Of a stretch of DNA of 64,000 nt, positions 44,773 to 52,455 are shown in pieces. A program made the translations under genes and the position numbers. The notes under the pieces are model-generated. The model was given only the letters and a program-made list of their open reading frames with translations. It had not been told where the DNA came from and did no database searches. Position 1 is the stretch's first letter. Every line of letters begins with the position of its first letter. The stretch spans positions 86,129 through 150,128 of the IMG/VR virus record IMGVR_UViG_3300013101_002049. One strand, written 5' to 3'. Source of the stretch: a virus.

Positions 44773-45141
44773 ATGGAAAAAGTTCTATGTGCGTTTTGTA
44801 AATTTGAAATTGATGGTAGATGTGTTAAGAAAAAAAGTAAGGTCAATTTAAAAAAGAAACGGTTGTGTAAATTTTATCAAGACGATGACGATAAAATACA
44901 GGCTATCGCTGAGCGGAAGTTAAATGCTAAAAAACCAACTGTTTATTTTCGACCTGATTGGTATTGGGATCGAAAAAATTTTATTAAAAAGATGAAAAAG
45001 GAAGAGGAAGATCGGGCTGTGCGATCTCCATCAATTTTTACTGGAGATCTTGAGCACCCAATCACTGGTGATTTAAGTAGATTTTTTAAATCTACTGTAG
45101 GAGAGGAGTCAAATGATGGAAGTGACGCTGGAAATAACTAA
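44773..45141 (+). CDS. hypothetical Cys-containing protein
   Basis: 122 residues, not recognised. N-terminal CAFCKFEIDGRCVKKK ... RLCKFYQDD gives four Cys, likely a small zinc or disulfide unit; the rest is basic and then Ser/Asp-rich. It follows nrdJ by 9 bp and overlaps the radical SAM gene by 29 bp. A role connected to RNR is possible but unsupported. Confidence 0.5.
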   Translation: MEKVLCAFCKFEIDGRCVKKKSKVNLKKKRLCKFYQDDDDKIQAIAERKLNAKKPTVYFRPDWYWDRKNFIKKMKKEEEDRAVRSPSIFTGDLEHPITGDLSRFFKSTVGEESNDGSDAGNN

Positions 45142-45646
45142 TCATTGTCCTAATACCTGTAGATATTGTTCAACCAATGCAAGTCCGCAGGGAGGTTTAT
45201 ATTTAACGGTTGAAGAAATAAATTTGTTTCTTCGTAGACTTGATTTTGACAGTAAAATTGGACGGATAAATATTTCGGGGGGAGAGCCTTTGTCCCACCC
45301 GGATTTTTATCAAATATTATGTTTGTGTAAAAGATATAGTTCAGAAGTGTGGGTTTATACTAATGCTTTGACCAATATTATTTATAACAGTGATATTGTA
45401 AAAGAGATAGAAGTTGAAGCTAATGTTTGTATTGTTCCTGGTAAATCGATGTATATACCTGAGAAGGCGGATAGAGTGCATCTTTTACAGTTAGTGAATC
45501 AAGGACGTGCAAAGGATATGAAACCTGCAAATTTACATGCTTCTGGTAATATATCTAAAAGTGAGCATAATTGTAAAACATGTGATCATATCTTATTACA
45601 AGCAAATAAAAAAGTGGTAAAAGCTCCTTGTAAGAAAGAGTATTAA
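45113..45646 (+). CDS. radical SAM protein, short
   Basis: 177 residues. CPNTCRYCSTNAS is the CxxxCxxC cluster motif near the N-terminus, and ISGGEPLSHPDF the GGEP motif that binds the SAM amino group; VWVYTNAL follows. A C-terminal CKTCDH ... CKKEY may bind a second cluster. Much shorter than most radical SAM enzymes, so only part of the barrel is present. Substrate unknown. Two adjacent ATGs, 45113 and 45116. Confidence 0.75.
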   Translation: MMEVTLEITNHCPNTCRYCSTNASPQGGLYLTVEEINLFLRRLDFDSKIGRINISGGEPLSHPDFYQILCLCKRYSSEVWVYTNALTNIIYNSDIVKEIEVEANVCIVPGKSMYIPEKADRVHLLQLVNQGRAKDMKPANLHASGNISKSEHNCKTCDHILLQANKKVVKAPCKKEY

Positions 45647-46272
45647 TGAGACATCCAGCTAAATATTCAGATGTACTATTGCCAGTGTTCAATGAATACT
45701 TGAAAAATGCAAATCTTGTATTAGACCCATTTGCAGGAACTGGCAAATTAAGACAAATAATTCCCAATGCTGTGTTGTTGGAGATAGAATTTGAATGGGC
45801 TTCTATGTGTGATGCTGTTGTTGCCGATTCCCAGTTTATGCCATTTGGTGATAATATATTCGAGGCTATATGTACGTCGCCGACATATGGTAATAGAATG
45901 GCTGATCATTTTGTAGACCATCAGAAAGACAAAAAGTATGTTAGAAATACATATAGACATTGTTTGGGAAAAGAGTTAAACACTAATAATTCTGGAAGAA
46001 TGCAATGGGGTAAAAAATATAGAGATTTACATATAAACGTTTGGAAAGAATGTAAACGAGTGTTAAAAGATGATGGGTTATTTATATTAAATATAAGTGA
46101 CCATATAAGAAAAGGTAAAATAATATCAGTATCAGATTGGCATCTTGGTATATTGAGTGAGATTGGATTTTCAATTGAGAAAAAAATTGAAATCAAGACG
46201 CCGAGGCAGAGAATGGGCAGTAATTCTCATCTAAGAGTAAACTGTGAATATGTATTTATTTTAAGGAATTAA
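45646..46272 (+). CDS. DNA methyltransferase-like protein (N4/N6 type)
   Basis: 208 residues. The SAM motif LVLDPFAGTGKL is near the N-terminus and AICTSPTYGNRM is at the catalytic position, where [DNS]PP[YFW] is expected; here the second Pro is Thr (SPTY). YRDLHINVWKECKRVLKDDG and YVFILRN fit the rest of the fold. It may still methylate, or may act on RNA. Overlaps the radical SAM stop by one base. Confidence 0.7.
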   Translation: MRHPAKYSDVLLPVFNEYLKNANLVLDPFAGTGKLRQIIPNAVLLEIEFEWASMCDAVVADSQFMPFGDNIFEAICTSPTYGNRMADHFVDHQKDKKYVRNTYRHCLGKELNTNNSGRMQWGKKYRDLHINVWKECKRVLKDDGLFILNISDHIRKGKIISVSDWHLGILSEIGFSIEKKIEIKTPRQRMGSNSHLRVNCEYVFILRN

Positions 46273-46274
46273 TT

Positions 46275-47981
46275 ATGAAATCTAAACCAACATATGAATT
46301 AGAATTATCTTTGAAAAATCAAGGGTATAGTTATATTATAGGAATTGATGAGGCTGGTCGTGGTTGTGAGAAACCAGACGCTGAAGTTCTTACTAATAAT
46401 GGGTGGAAATATTACACAGAGATAGATGTAGATAGTGATAGTATTTTATCTTATACTGTAGATGGAAATATTGAGTGGCAAAATATAGCTGGAGTGGTAG
46501 AAAAGAATTTTGATGGTAATTTAATAGAGTTGAAAAATAGAAGCGTTCATATGTTAGTAACACCAGATCATTGTTTTGATGTGTTGAAAAGAACTTTTAA
46601 AAGAGATAAATCCAATAATAATAAATTGAAAATGATTGGTTATAAATTTAGAGGTAGAAAATCAGTAAGAAATATTTCAAATAATGATTTTATACCTCGT
46701 GGTGGTAATTGGTGTGGTAATAACATGGATCGTTTTATATTACCATCAGTTGATAAACATATTTATAATAGTACTGAAAGGGATTATAAAGAAAAGAAAA
46801 TTTCTATGAATGTGTGGTCTGCATTTATGGGTATATATTTATCTGAAGGTAGTTGTAGATTCGATGAAGATACATATAATTATAATGTTATTATATCTCA
46901 ATCTAAAACATCCGTACATTATAAAGATATTTATACTTTATTAAATAAATTACCTTTTGACGTTAAAGAATGTGGGGTAGGATTTGTAATTTATGATAAA
47001 CAACTTGCTAGTTATATGCATCAATTTGGTGATGTATATATTAAATATATTCCTAATTATATTAAAGAATTAAATTCTGATTTATTGAATATATTTATAC
47101 AATGGGCTATTAAAGGAGATGGTTCTTGCTATATTGGTAAAAATAGACAGGAAGTTTGCACATATTATACTGTGTCTGAAAGATTACGTGATGATTTTGA
47201 AGAAATTTTACTAAAAGCTGGTTGGACATATAAAACTTCAATACGAGAACCTAAAAATAGGATCATTAAAAATAGATTAATTTCTAAAGAAAATCAAAAA
47301 GATTGTTTTGAAATTAGATTACGTAGAAATAATAAAATATCTTGTAAATATTTACATAAAAAGTTAATACCATACAAAGGTAAAGTGTTTTGTTTATCGT
47401 TACCAAACTACCATAATTTTTATGTACGAAGATCTGGATCAGGTTATTTTACTGGTAATAGTTTAGCTGGCCCTGTAGTTGCAGCATCAGTAATGATTCC
47501 AGATGGTTTTGATACATCTGGTATAAATGATTCTAAAAAATTATCTAGCAAAAAGCGAGAATTATTCTATAATAGAATTATAACAGAGTGTCCGTATTAC
47601 GTAAGCGCTGTGGATGAAAATATGATAGATGCTATAAATATAAGAGAAGCCACAAAATTAGCAATGAGGAATGTAATTAGAGGAATGAATAAATCAGATT
47701 TCGCTTTAGTAGATGGGAATTTTATTCCAGATTTAATCCAAATCCCCGCACGAGCCGTCGTGAATGGGGATTCTTTGTCTGTATCTATTGCAGCAGCCTC
47801 TATTATTGCAAAAGTTCAAAGAGATGCACATATGGAAGCCATGCATCAAATATACCCTATTTATGGATTTAATAGACACAAAGGTTATGGTACTAAATAC
47901 CATAGAGAATCTATAAAAATTTACGGACCGTGTTCTATTCATAGGAAAACCTTTGGAGGTGTTAAAGAATATGTTAGATAA
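46275..47981 (+). CDS. rnhB: RNase HII interrupted by an intein
   Basis: 568-residue precursor, about 203 once spliced, the usual RNase HII size. IIGIDEAGRG^SLAGPVVAAS (catalytic D-E and GRG motif, split by the intein), INDSKKLSSKKRELF, FALVDGN, SIIAKVQRDAHM, and GYGTKYHRESI with FGG at the end. It removes RNA from RNA-DNA hybrids, for example primers. A promoter of the phage family lies within its 3' coding part (47545). Confidence 0.88.
   Translation: MKSKPTYELELSLKNQGYSYIIGIDEAGRGCEKPDAEVLTNNGWKYYTEIDVDSDSILSYTVDGNIEWQNIAGVVEKNFDGNLIELKNRSVHMLVTPDHCFDVLKRTFKRDKSNNNKLKMIGYKFRGRKSVRNISNNDFIPRGGNWCGNNMDRFILPSVDKHIYNSTERDYKEKKISMNVWSAFMGIYLSEGSCRFDEDTYNYNVIISQSKTSVHYKDIYTLLNKLPFDVKECGVGFVIYDKQLASYMHQFGDVYIKYIPNYIKELNSDLLNIFIQWAIKGDGSCYIGKNRQEVCTYYTVSERLRDDFEEILLKAGWTYKTSIREPKNRIIKNRLISKENQKDCFEIRLRRNNKISCKYLHKKLIPYKGKVFCLSLPNYHNFYVRRSGSGYFTGNSLAGPVVAASVMIPDGFDTSGINDSKKLSSKKRELFYNRIITECPYYVSAVDENMIDAINIREATKLAMRNVIRGMNKSDFALVDGNFIPDLIQIPARAVVNGDSLSVSIAAASIIAKVQRDAHMEAMHQIYPIYGFNRHKGYGTKYHRESIKIYGPCSIHRKTFGGVKEYVR
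46365..47459 (+). other. intein with LAGLIDADG endonuclease, in RNase HII
   Basis: 365 residues (31-395). Starts CEKPDAEVLTNNGWKYYTEI; block B is MLVTPDHCFDVL; ends VFCLSLPNYHNFYVRRSGSG then YFTGN, followed by Ser. The penultimate residue is Gly. Two endonuclease motifs are present, FMGIYLSEGS and FIQWAIKGDGS, so a homing nuclease is likely active. Confidence 0.9.
47545..47573 (+). promoter_or_regulatory. phage promoter inside the rnhB coding sequence
   Basis: CTAGCA 47545-47550, 17-nt spacer ending ATTC, TATAAT 47568-47573: all positions conserved in the other five copies are kept, although this stretch codes for LSSKKRELFYNR. Transcription would start near 47580 and serve the gene at 47971 and those after it. 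Confidence 0.75.
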
Positions 47982-48333
47982 AGGAGATTTAAATAGTCAA
48001 AAATTATATCTAAATGAAAAACTGCATGATGTGATAGTTATTTTTATTGAAGGGCCTGGTGAGTCTCGTCATAGACTACGGGAAGCCTGGAACAAAGGTA
48101 AACTCTTAGCAATAGCTTCTGTAGTATCATCAAGCAAAGAATTTACTGGTATACATGCGGATTATCTAAATAGATATTTGAAACATTTAAGGAAAGATTT
48201 ACTGAAGTATGGTGAAGTTCATGAAACTATTAATAAGGTGCGTAATAAAACAGCTTCACGTATTATGGGTAATTTGTATAACTTTTTGTATATGCTCCAT
48301 GATAGCGTTGGTTTAGAATTAGAGGAAAAATGA
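47971..48333 (+). CDS. hypothetical protein
   Basis: About 120 residues from the ATG at 47971, which follows GGAGG by 11 nt; a TTG at 47953 lies deeper in rnhB. Not recognised. Helical and basic (HADYLNRYLKHLRKDLLKYG, KVRNKTASRIMGNLYNFL). Overlaps rnhB by 11 bp. No known motif. Confidence 0.55.
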   Translation: MLDKGDLNSQKLYLNEKLHDVIVIFIEGPGESRHRLREAWNKGKLLAIASVVSSSKEFTGIHADYLNRYLKHLRKDLLKYGEVHETINKVRNKTASRIMGNLYNFLYMLHDSVGLELEEK

Positions 48334-49097
48334 ACTACGAAAAAATATATCATAACTTAATGAACACACGAAAAAATAGAATTTTACATGGTGGAATTCA
48401 TTATGAAAAACATCATATATTACCAAAATGTTTTGGTGGTAAAAGAGTTAAGAGTAATTTAGTGCATTTAACTTATAGAGAGCATTTTATAGCACATAAA
48501 TTGTTGTTTAAACTTAGTGCGGGTAAAAATAAAACTAAAATGGGGTATGCTCTACATAGATTATGTACTATAAATAACGGAACCCAAAAGTACAGAATAA
48601 AATATAGTAGAGAGTTTGAAAAAATAAAAATACAGATATATGAATTTATACAGGGAGAGAATCACCCTACTTATGGTAAAAAAATGCCGAAAGAATTTTG
48701 TGAAAAAATGTCAAAAGTTATGAAAGGGCCTGGAAATCATAGATACGGTAAGCCGCCATGGAATAAGGGACTTACAAAAGAGACAGATGCTAGAGTTAAA
48801 GCATATGGTATAAAAGGATCAAAAACTAACACTGGTAGGAAAGTATCAGAAGCACAAAAGAAACTAATGAGTGAATTAATGAAGGGTAAAAATACATATA
48901 TAAGGTCAAAAGAACATAGAGAAAAAATCTCTAAAACACTTATGGGTAGAAAATTACCGAAAGAAGTATGTATGAAAATGTCAGCATCGCATAAAGGTAT
49001 TCCACAGAAGAAATTGACTTGCCCACATTGTGGTAAAATAGGTGGAACAACTATGTATAGATGGCATTTTGATAAATGTAAATATAAGGAGAATTAA
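48330..49097 (+). CDS. free-standing HNH homing endonuclease with NUMOD3 repeats
   Basis: 255 residues. YEKHHILPKCFGG plus SNLVHLTYREHFIAHKLL is the HNH motif; then NUMOD3-like DNA-binding repeats: GENHPTYGKKMPKEFCEKMS, GNHRYGKPPWNKG, SEAQKKLMSELMKGK, SKEHREKISKTLMGRKL, and a zinc finger CPHCGKIGG ... HFDKC. Overlaps both neighbours, suggesting insertion between rnhB-operon genes without breaking them. Confidence 0.82.
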   Translation: MNYEKIYHNLMNTRKNRILHGGIHYEKHHILPKCFGGKRVKSNLVHLTYREHFIAHKLLFKLSAGKNKTKMGYALHRLCTINNGTQKYRIKYSREFEKIKIQIYEFIQGENHPTYGKKMPKEFCEKMSKVMKGPGNHRYGKPPWNKGLTKETDARVKAYGIKGSKTNTGRKVSEAQKKLMSELMKGKNTYIRSKEHREKISKTLMGRKLPKEVCMKMSASHKGIPQKKLTCPHCGKIGGTTMYRWHFDKCKYKEN

Positions 49098-49098
49098 A

Positions 49099-49503
49099 AT
49101 GGGAGAGATCAAGCAGATAATTGTAATGCGAAAGGATCTTCATTGTAGGGCTGGAAAGATAGCGGCACAGGTAGCTCATGCATCTATGAAAGTAATTTTA
49201 GACATGATGTCTAAAGAACGAGTATCTGGTGGAATGCAAAAATGGTCCTTACTGATGCATGAGGAAGATGATATATTTACTTGGCTTGATGGTCAATTCA
49301 CCAAGATAGTTCTATATGTACCTGATCTTGATTACATGATGAATCTCAAGGATAGAGCAGAAATGTTCGGTGTGCCTACAGCGCTCATCATCGACGCTGG
49401 TAAAACTGAATTTCATAATAAACCTACTCCGACAGCGTTAGCGCTTGGGCCTGCTGATTCAGATGTATTAGGAGAATTAACTGGAGATTTAAAACTAATA
49501 TGA
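49099..49503 (+). CDS. pth2: peptidyl-tRNA hydrolase, Pth2 family
   Basis: 134 residues from the ATG at 49099 behind AAGGAGAA. IKQIIVMRKDLHCRAGKIAA, QVAHAS (family signature), KIVLYVP, AEMFGVPTALIIDAGKTEF, TPTALALGP and GELTGDLKLI cover the whole Pth2 domain. It releases peptides from peptidyl-tRNA. Pth2 is the archaeal/eukaryotic type and unusual in a phage. Confidence 0.88.
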   Translation: MGEIKQIIVMRKDLHCRAGKIAAQVAHASMKVILDMMSKERVSGGMQKWSLLMHEEDDIFTWLDGQFTKIVLYVPDLDYMMNLKDRAEMFGVPTALIIDAGKTEFHNKPTPTALALGPADSDVLGELTGDLKLI

Positions 49504-50258
49504 AAAGTATTAATGAATTATCAAAAAAGGATATAAAAGATATAGAATTATTAGTTTTTGATGTGGATGGTGTATTAGTTCGTCGAGGGACTGTAATTAA
49601 ATCCAATAGATCATATCTTGAACTAGAAGTAAAAGTAATAGATCCATTTCAAATAGATCAGATTTGGAGATTGTCTCAATGTGGTTTTAAAATCAATATT
49701 AATTCTGGTCGTGGTTTATATATGTTACAACTTATGTTTCGTGAAGTATTACCATATGTTAGTTTGACTTATGAGAATGGAAGCGCTACTTGGTATGAAG
49801 GAAATATAGTACAGCATGTAAATAGTTATAGTCGATTAACTGATGCACTTAGTGAACTCTTATTTATTGAAGATGAACGAATAGATGGTTGGGAACCAAA
49901 AGAGTTTATTATAACTATTCATTGTTCTGAACGAGTTCCAGCGATAGAAAAAGTAATGTCGAAATTTGAGAATCTTTATTGTTTGTGGAATAGTGAAGCA
50001 TACGATATTGGGATCAAAAATGATCAAACAAAAGCAATTGGTTTAAAAAGTCTTATGAATTTTTTAAAATTAGAAAAACAAAATGTGTTAGTAATCGGAG
50101 ATAACTATAACGATAAAAGTATGATGGATATTGGCGGTGTTCGTATCACAGCTGATAAAGACAGGGTATCTGGTGATTTTTGGGTCCCATTGAACGGTGA
50201 TCGATTACCCGCCGATATTTTGATGGATAAAATTTTAAATTTAAAGTGTGAGGTTTAA
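49500..50258 (+). CDS. HAD-superfamily hydrolase (Cof/phosphomannomutase-like)
   Basis: 252 residues. LLVFDVDGVLVRRGTVI has the intact DxD nucleophile; FKININSGRGLYML is motif II; DQTKAIGLKSLM and VLVIGDNYNDKSMMD are motifs III and IV (GDxxND). The cap between about 85 and 180 fits the Cof type that dephosphorylates sugars. Starts with an ATGA overlap on pth2. Substrate unknown. Confidence 0.75.
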   Translation: MKSINELSKKDIKDIELLVFDVDGVLVRRGTVIKSNRSYLELEVKVIDPFQIDQIWRLSQCGFKININSGRGLYMLQLMFREVLPYVSLTYENGSATWYEGNIVQHVNSYSRLTDALSELLFIEDERIDGWEPKEFIITIHCSERVPAIEKVMSKFENLYCLWNSEAYDIGIKNDQTKAIGLKSLMNFLKLEKQNVLVIGDNYNDKSMMDIGGVRITADKDRVSGDFWVPLNGDRLPADILMDKILNLKCEV

Positions 50259-50259
50259 A

Positions 50260-50472
50260 ATGGAAGAATTTGTTCAATATAAATTTGAGACAAGTATTTA
50301 TGAATTGAGATTAAATCAAGCGGTTATTTCAGATAATGATTGGTGGGAAGAAGATGTGGCTCCATTAACTATTTTAAGGGTGCCTGGTGGTTGGATTTAT
50401 TATAATACGCATTTAGGTAGTAACGGTGTGTTTGTTCCGTTTGATAATGAATTTATGAAAAGGAGTAAATAA
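50260..50472 (+). CDS. hypothetical small protein
   Basis: 70 residues from the ATG at 50260, preceded by GTGAGG; an in-frame start at 50248 would overlap the HAD gene. VAPLTILRVPGGWIYYN and GVFVPFDNEFM suggest a small beta fold. Not recognised. Confidence 0.5.
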   Translation: MEEFVQYKFETSIYELRLNQAVISDNDWWEEDVAPLTILRVPGGWIYYNTHLGSNGVFVPFDNEFMKRSK

Positions 50473-50843
50473 TGAATTTGTTTCAAAAAGGTAAATTTGA
50501 ATTACATTCAGGAGTTATAAGTGATTTTAAGATTGATTGTGATGCATTTACAGATGCAGATATTGAAACGATAGCATATATTATATCAAAAAATATTAAA
50601 TTCAAAGATGTAGTAGGTGTTCCAAGCGGTGGTTTACGATTAGAAAAAGCTTTGGAAAAATATATTTCAAATCGTGGGTGTCATTTGATAGTGGATGATG
50701 TATTAACCACTGGTGATAGTATGAATGTATTGAAAAAAGAAATGTATGGAGATAACGGCCTCGGAGTAAAAGGTGTAGTTATATTTGCTCGAAATAAATG
50801 CCCTGATTGGATACATCCTGTTTTCAATATGTGGGGGGATTGA
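50472..50843 (+). CDS. phosphoribosyltransferase-like protein
   Basis: 123 residues. HLIVDDVLTTGDSM is the PRPP-binding motif of type I phosphoribosyltransferases, preceded by VVGVPSGGLRLEKAL. The size is small for an orotate-type enzyme. It may salvage a base or act as a regulator; a missing N-terminal hood makes the substrate unpredictable. Confidence 0.7.
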   Translation: MNLFQKGKFELHSGVISDFKIDCDAFTDADIETIAYIISKNIKFKDVVGVPSGGLRLEKALEKYISNRGCHLIVDDVLTTGDSMNVLKKEMYGDNGLGVKGVVIFARNKCPDWIHPVFNMWGD

Positions 50844-50844
50844 T

Positions 50845-50928
50845 ATGGAAGATTTAAGACGAGTAGAAATTTTAGATGAAGATGGGTGGCGAGAAGCAGA
50901 ATTTGTTGAAATACAACCTCATGTCTAA
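50845..50928 (+). CDS. very small ORF (27 aa)
   Basis: MEDLRRVEILDEDGWREAEF..., 27 residues, with a G-run (GGGGGG) 7-12 nt before the ATG and a start 1 bp after the previous stop. It overlaps the next start (ATGTCTAA). Not recognised. The spacing and ribosome site support translation. Confidence 0.4.
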   Translation: MEDLRRVEILDEDGWREAEFVEIQPHV

Positions 50929-51094
50929 CATCTACAAATGGTACATCATTTTAAAGTATAATTATTATAAATTATATTGGAAATTTCATAAACCAAGAAA
51001 ACCAAGTAGTTTTTATAAATGGATAGAATATTACTATAGTGTATTAGATCAAAAAGCAGTGTGCTTGGGAGTTTTAGATGATAAATCAGAATAA
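50921..51094 (+). CDS. small aromatic-rich protein
   Basis: 57 residues from the ATG at 50921 inside the preceding small ORF's last codons. IYKWYIILKYNYYKLYWKFH is rich in Tyr, Trp, Lys and may form an amphipathic or membrane-associated helix. No known family. Confidence 0.4.
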   Translation: MSNIYKWYIILKYNYYKLYWKFHKPRKPSSFYKWIEYYYSVLDQKAVCLGVLDDKSE

Positions 51095-51254
51095 ATGCAA
51101 TTGTGAAATAATGACAGATAAAGGATTAAAGTTATGCAACAAGCCAGCTATATGGAAGCATCCTCGATATCTTGATGGTAAGTTTTGTGAGGAATGTAAA
51201 GAAAACGTGGCTTATTTTTTTCCAAATGATTGGTGTTTGCTGGAGGAAGATTAA
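51078..51254 (+). CDS. small Cys-rich protein (58 aa)
   Basis: 58 residues: NKCNCEIMTDKGLKLCNKPA ... FCEECKENV. C-x-C, a third Cys, then CxxC suggest a zinc-binding knuckle. The ATG at 51078 overlaps the previous gene by 17 bp and follows GGGAG. Part of a run of miniproteins. Confidence 0.5.
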   Translation: MINQNKCNCEIMTDKGLKLCNKPAIWKHPRYLDGKFCEECKENVAYFFPNDWCLLEED

Positions 51255-51450
51255 GATTGGTAAATCATATATAGACAATCATAAAGCAAGAAAAAATAGA
51301 GGTAAGCCCGCATTCGATAAAAAAGCGTTATGTCGTAAATCTATTTCTGTATGTCAATTATGCGGAAATAAATGTAGGGCTTCAAAACTTATAGAAGGTA
51401 TATGCCCATTATGCTATGATAGAATAAAGGATAACTATAATGGCAGATAA
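51226..51450 (+). CDS. zinc-ribbon-like small protein
   Basis: 74 residues from the ATG at 51226; that ATG overlaps the previous ORF by 29 bp and its ribosome site is weak, so the start is uncertain (a GGAGG lies at 51242-51246, downstream of this ATG). VCQLCGNKCRASKL ... GICPLCYDRI supplies two CxxC pairs. The basic middle (NHKARKNRGKPAFDKKALCRK) may bind nucleic acid. Confidence 0.5.
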   Translation: MIGVCWRKIKIGKSYIDNHKARKNRGKPAFDKKALCRKSISVCQLCGNKCRASKLIEGICPLCYDRIKDNYNGR

Positions 51451-51628
51451 ATATAGTAGTTTTGATATACCAATAAAATATCAAAATAGAATTGATATAA
51501 TGGCTAGAGGTATGGAAAGAGCATTACAATCGTTAGGTTTAGATATAGAAATAAAGTCAAAACGTTTTATGGGTGGGGATGGAGAACGAATTTCATTTGA
51601 ATTTACCAATCATGCAAAGGAGAATTAA
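51440..51628 (+). CDS. hypothetical small protein
   Basis: 62 residues, starting in the last codons of the previous gene. IDIMARGMERALQSLGLDIE is helical. RFMGGDGERISFEF follows. Not recognised. Confidence 0.5.
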   Translation: MADKYSSFDIPIKYQNRIDIMARGMERALQSLGLDIEIKSKRFMGGDGERISFEFTNHAKEN

Positions 51629-51629
51629 A

Positions 51630-51758
51630 ATGATGCCGACAGAACAAAGGTGCCCAAGTTGCGGCACAATATTTATTGGATCTGACGCAATAGGAGATGT
51701 GTGTGATAATTGTAGATCTTACAAGTGGAAAGTTGTGCCTTTTAGATATAGATCCTGA
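51630..51758 (+). CDS. zinc-ribbon miniprotein (42 aa)
   Basis: 42 residues from ATGATG at 51630 behind AAAGGAGAA; an in-frame start at 51573 would run through the preceding gene. RCPSCGTIFIGSDAIGDVCD then NCRSYKW gives a two-CxxC ribbon, close in plan to the ribbons at 18100 and 56788. Confidence 0.55.
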   Translation: MMPTEQRCPSCGTIFIGSDAIGDVCDNCRSYKWKVVPFRYRS

Positions 51759-52455
51759 AGATGTTATTCCTGGTGGTGTTTTTAGAACTTGTGACGTTTA
51801 CAAATCTGGCGGCGGGTATGATAAATTTCCTGGCATATATGAGCGTAGGTATGGTGTAAAAACAAATCCTAAACAATTTGTAGTTCAGTTATATGGATGT
51901 CATTTAAAATGCCCTTATTGTTACGTAACACAAGATGGTATCTGGGGTGATTACAAAAAATATACATCAGAGCAATTAGTTAAAGAATTTCTTAAATCAG
52001 GATGTGAAGTGTTTCATTTAATGGGGGGTTCACCTGCTTTGTATATCGAATATTGGCCTGAACTTATTGGTATGCTTGATAATTATTTGGGAAGTAATAT
52101 GATTTTTCATAGTGATTTAACTTTAACTGAAAAAAGATTTAATCGACCATTATTAAAGGCTATTTCACAGCCAAATTGTTTGTATGCTGTAAATGTCAAG
52201 GGTGTGACCCCACAAGATTATGAAAGAAATACAGGTAAGAAATTTGATAGTTCTATGTTCTGGATGAATTTATGGGATATGATGGTTTGTGAAGTGCCGT
52301 TTTACATCACATTTACCAATCCTGATATGGATCATTATTCAGAATTTGTGGATCACATTAAACATATTTATGGCGAAGAGTTATTGGAAGATAGTTTTAT
52401 TATAGATTTGATAGATTATAAGGCGGTAGAAAATTGTGAAAGAATTCATAGATAA
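51697..52455 (+). CDS. radical SAM protein
   Basis: 252 residues with the ATG at 51697, which overlaps the previous gene by 62 bp; in-frame TTG at 51733 is an alternative. VQLYGCHLKCPYCYVTQDGI carries CxxxCxxC; FHLMGGSPALYIEYW replaces the usual GGEP with GGSP. Later elements (SNMIFHSDLTL, ISQPNCLYAVNVKG, YITFTNPDMD) fit a radical SAM barrel. Similar in layout to activating enzymes or QueE-like proteins, but the substrate cannot be read. Confidence 0.72.
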   Translation: MCVIIVDLTSGKLCLLDIDPEDVIPGGVFRTCDVYKSGGGYDKFPGIYERRYGVKTNPKQFVVQLYGCHLKCPYCYVTQDGIWGDYKKYTSEQLVKEFLKSGCEVFHLMGGSPALYIEYWPELIGMLDNYLGSNMIFHSDLTLTEKRFNRPLLKAISQPNCLYAVNVKGVTPQDYERNTGKKFDSSMFWMNLWDMMVCEVPFYITFTNPDMDHYSEFVDHIKHIYGEELLEDSFIIDLIDYKAVENCERIHR

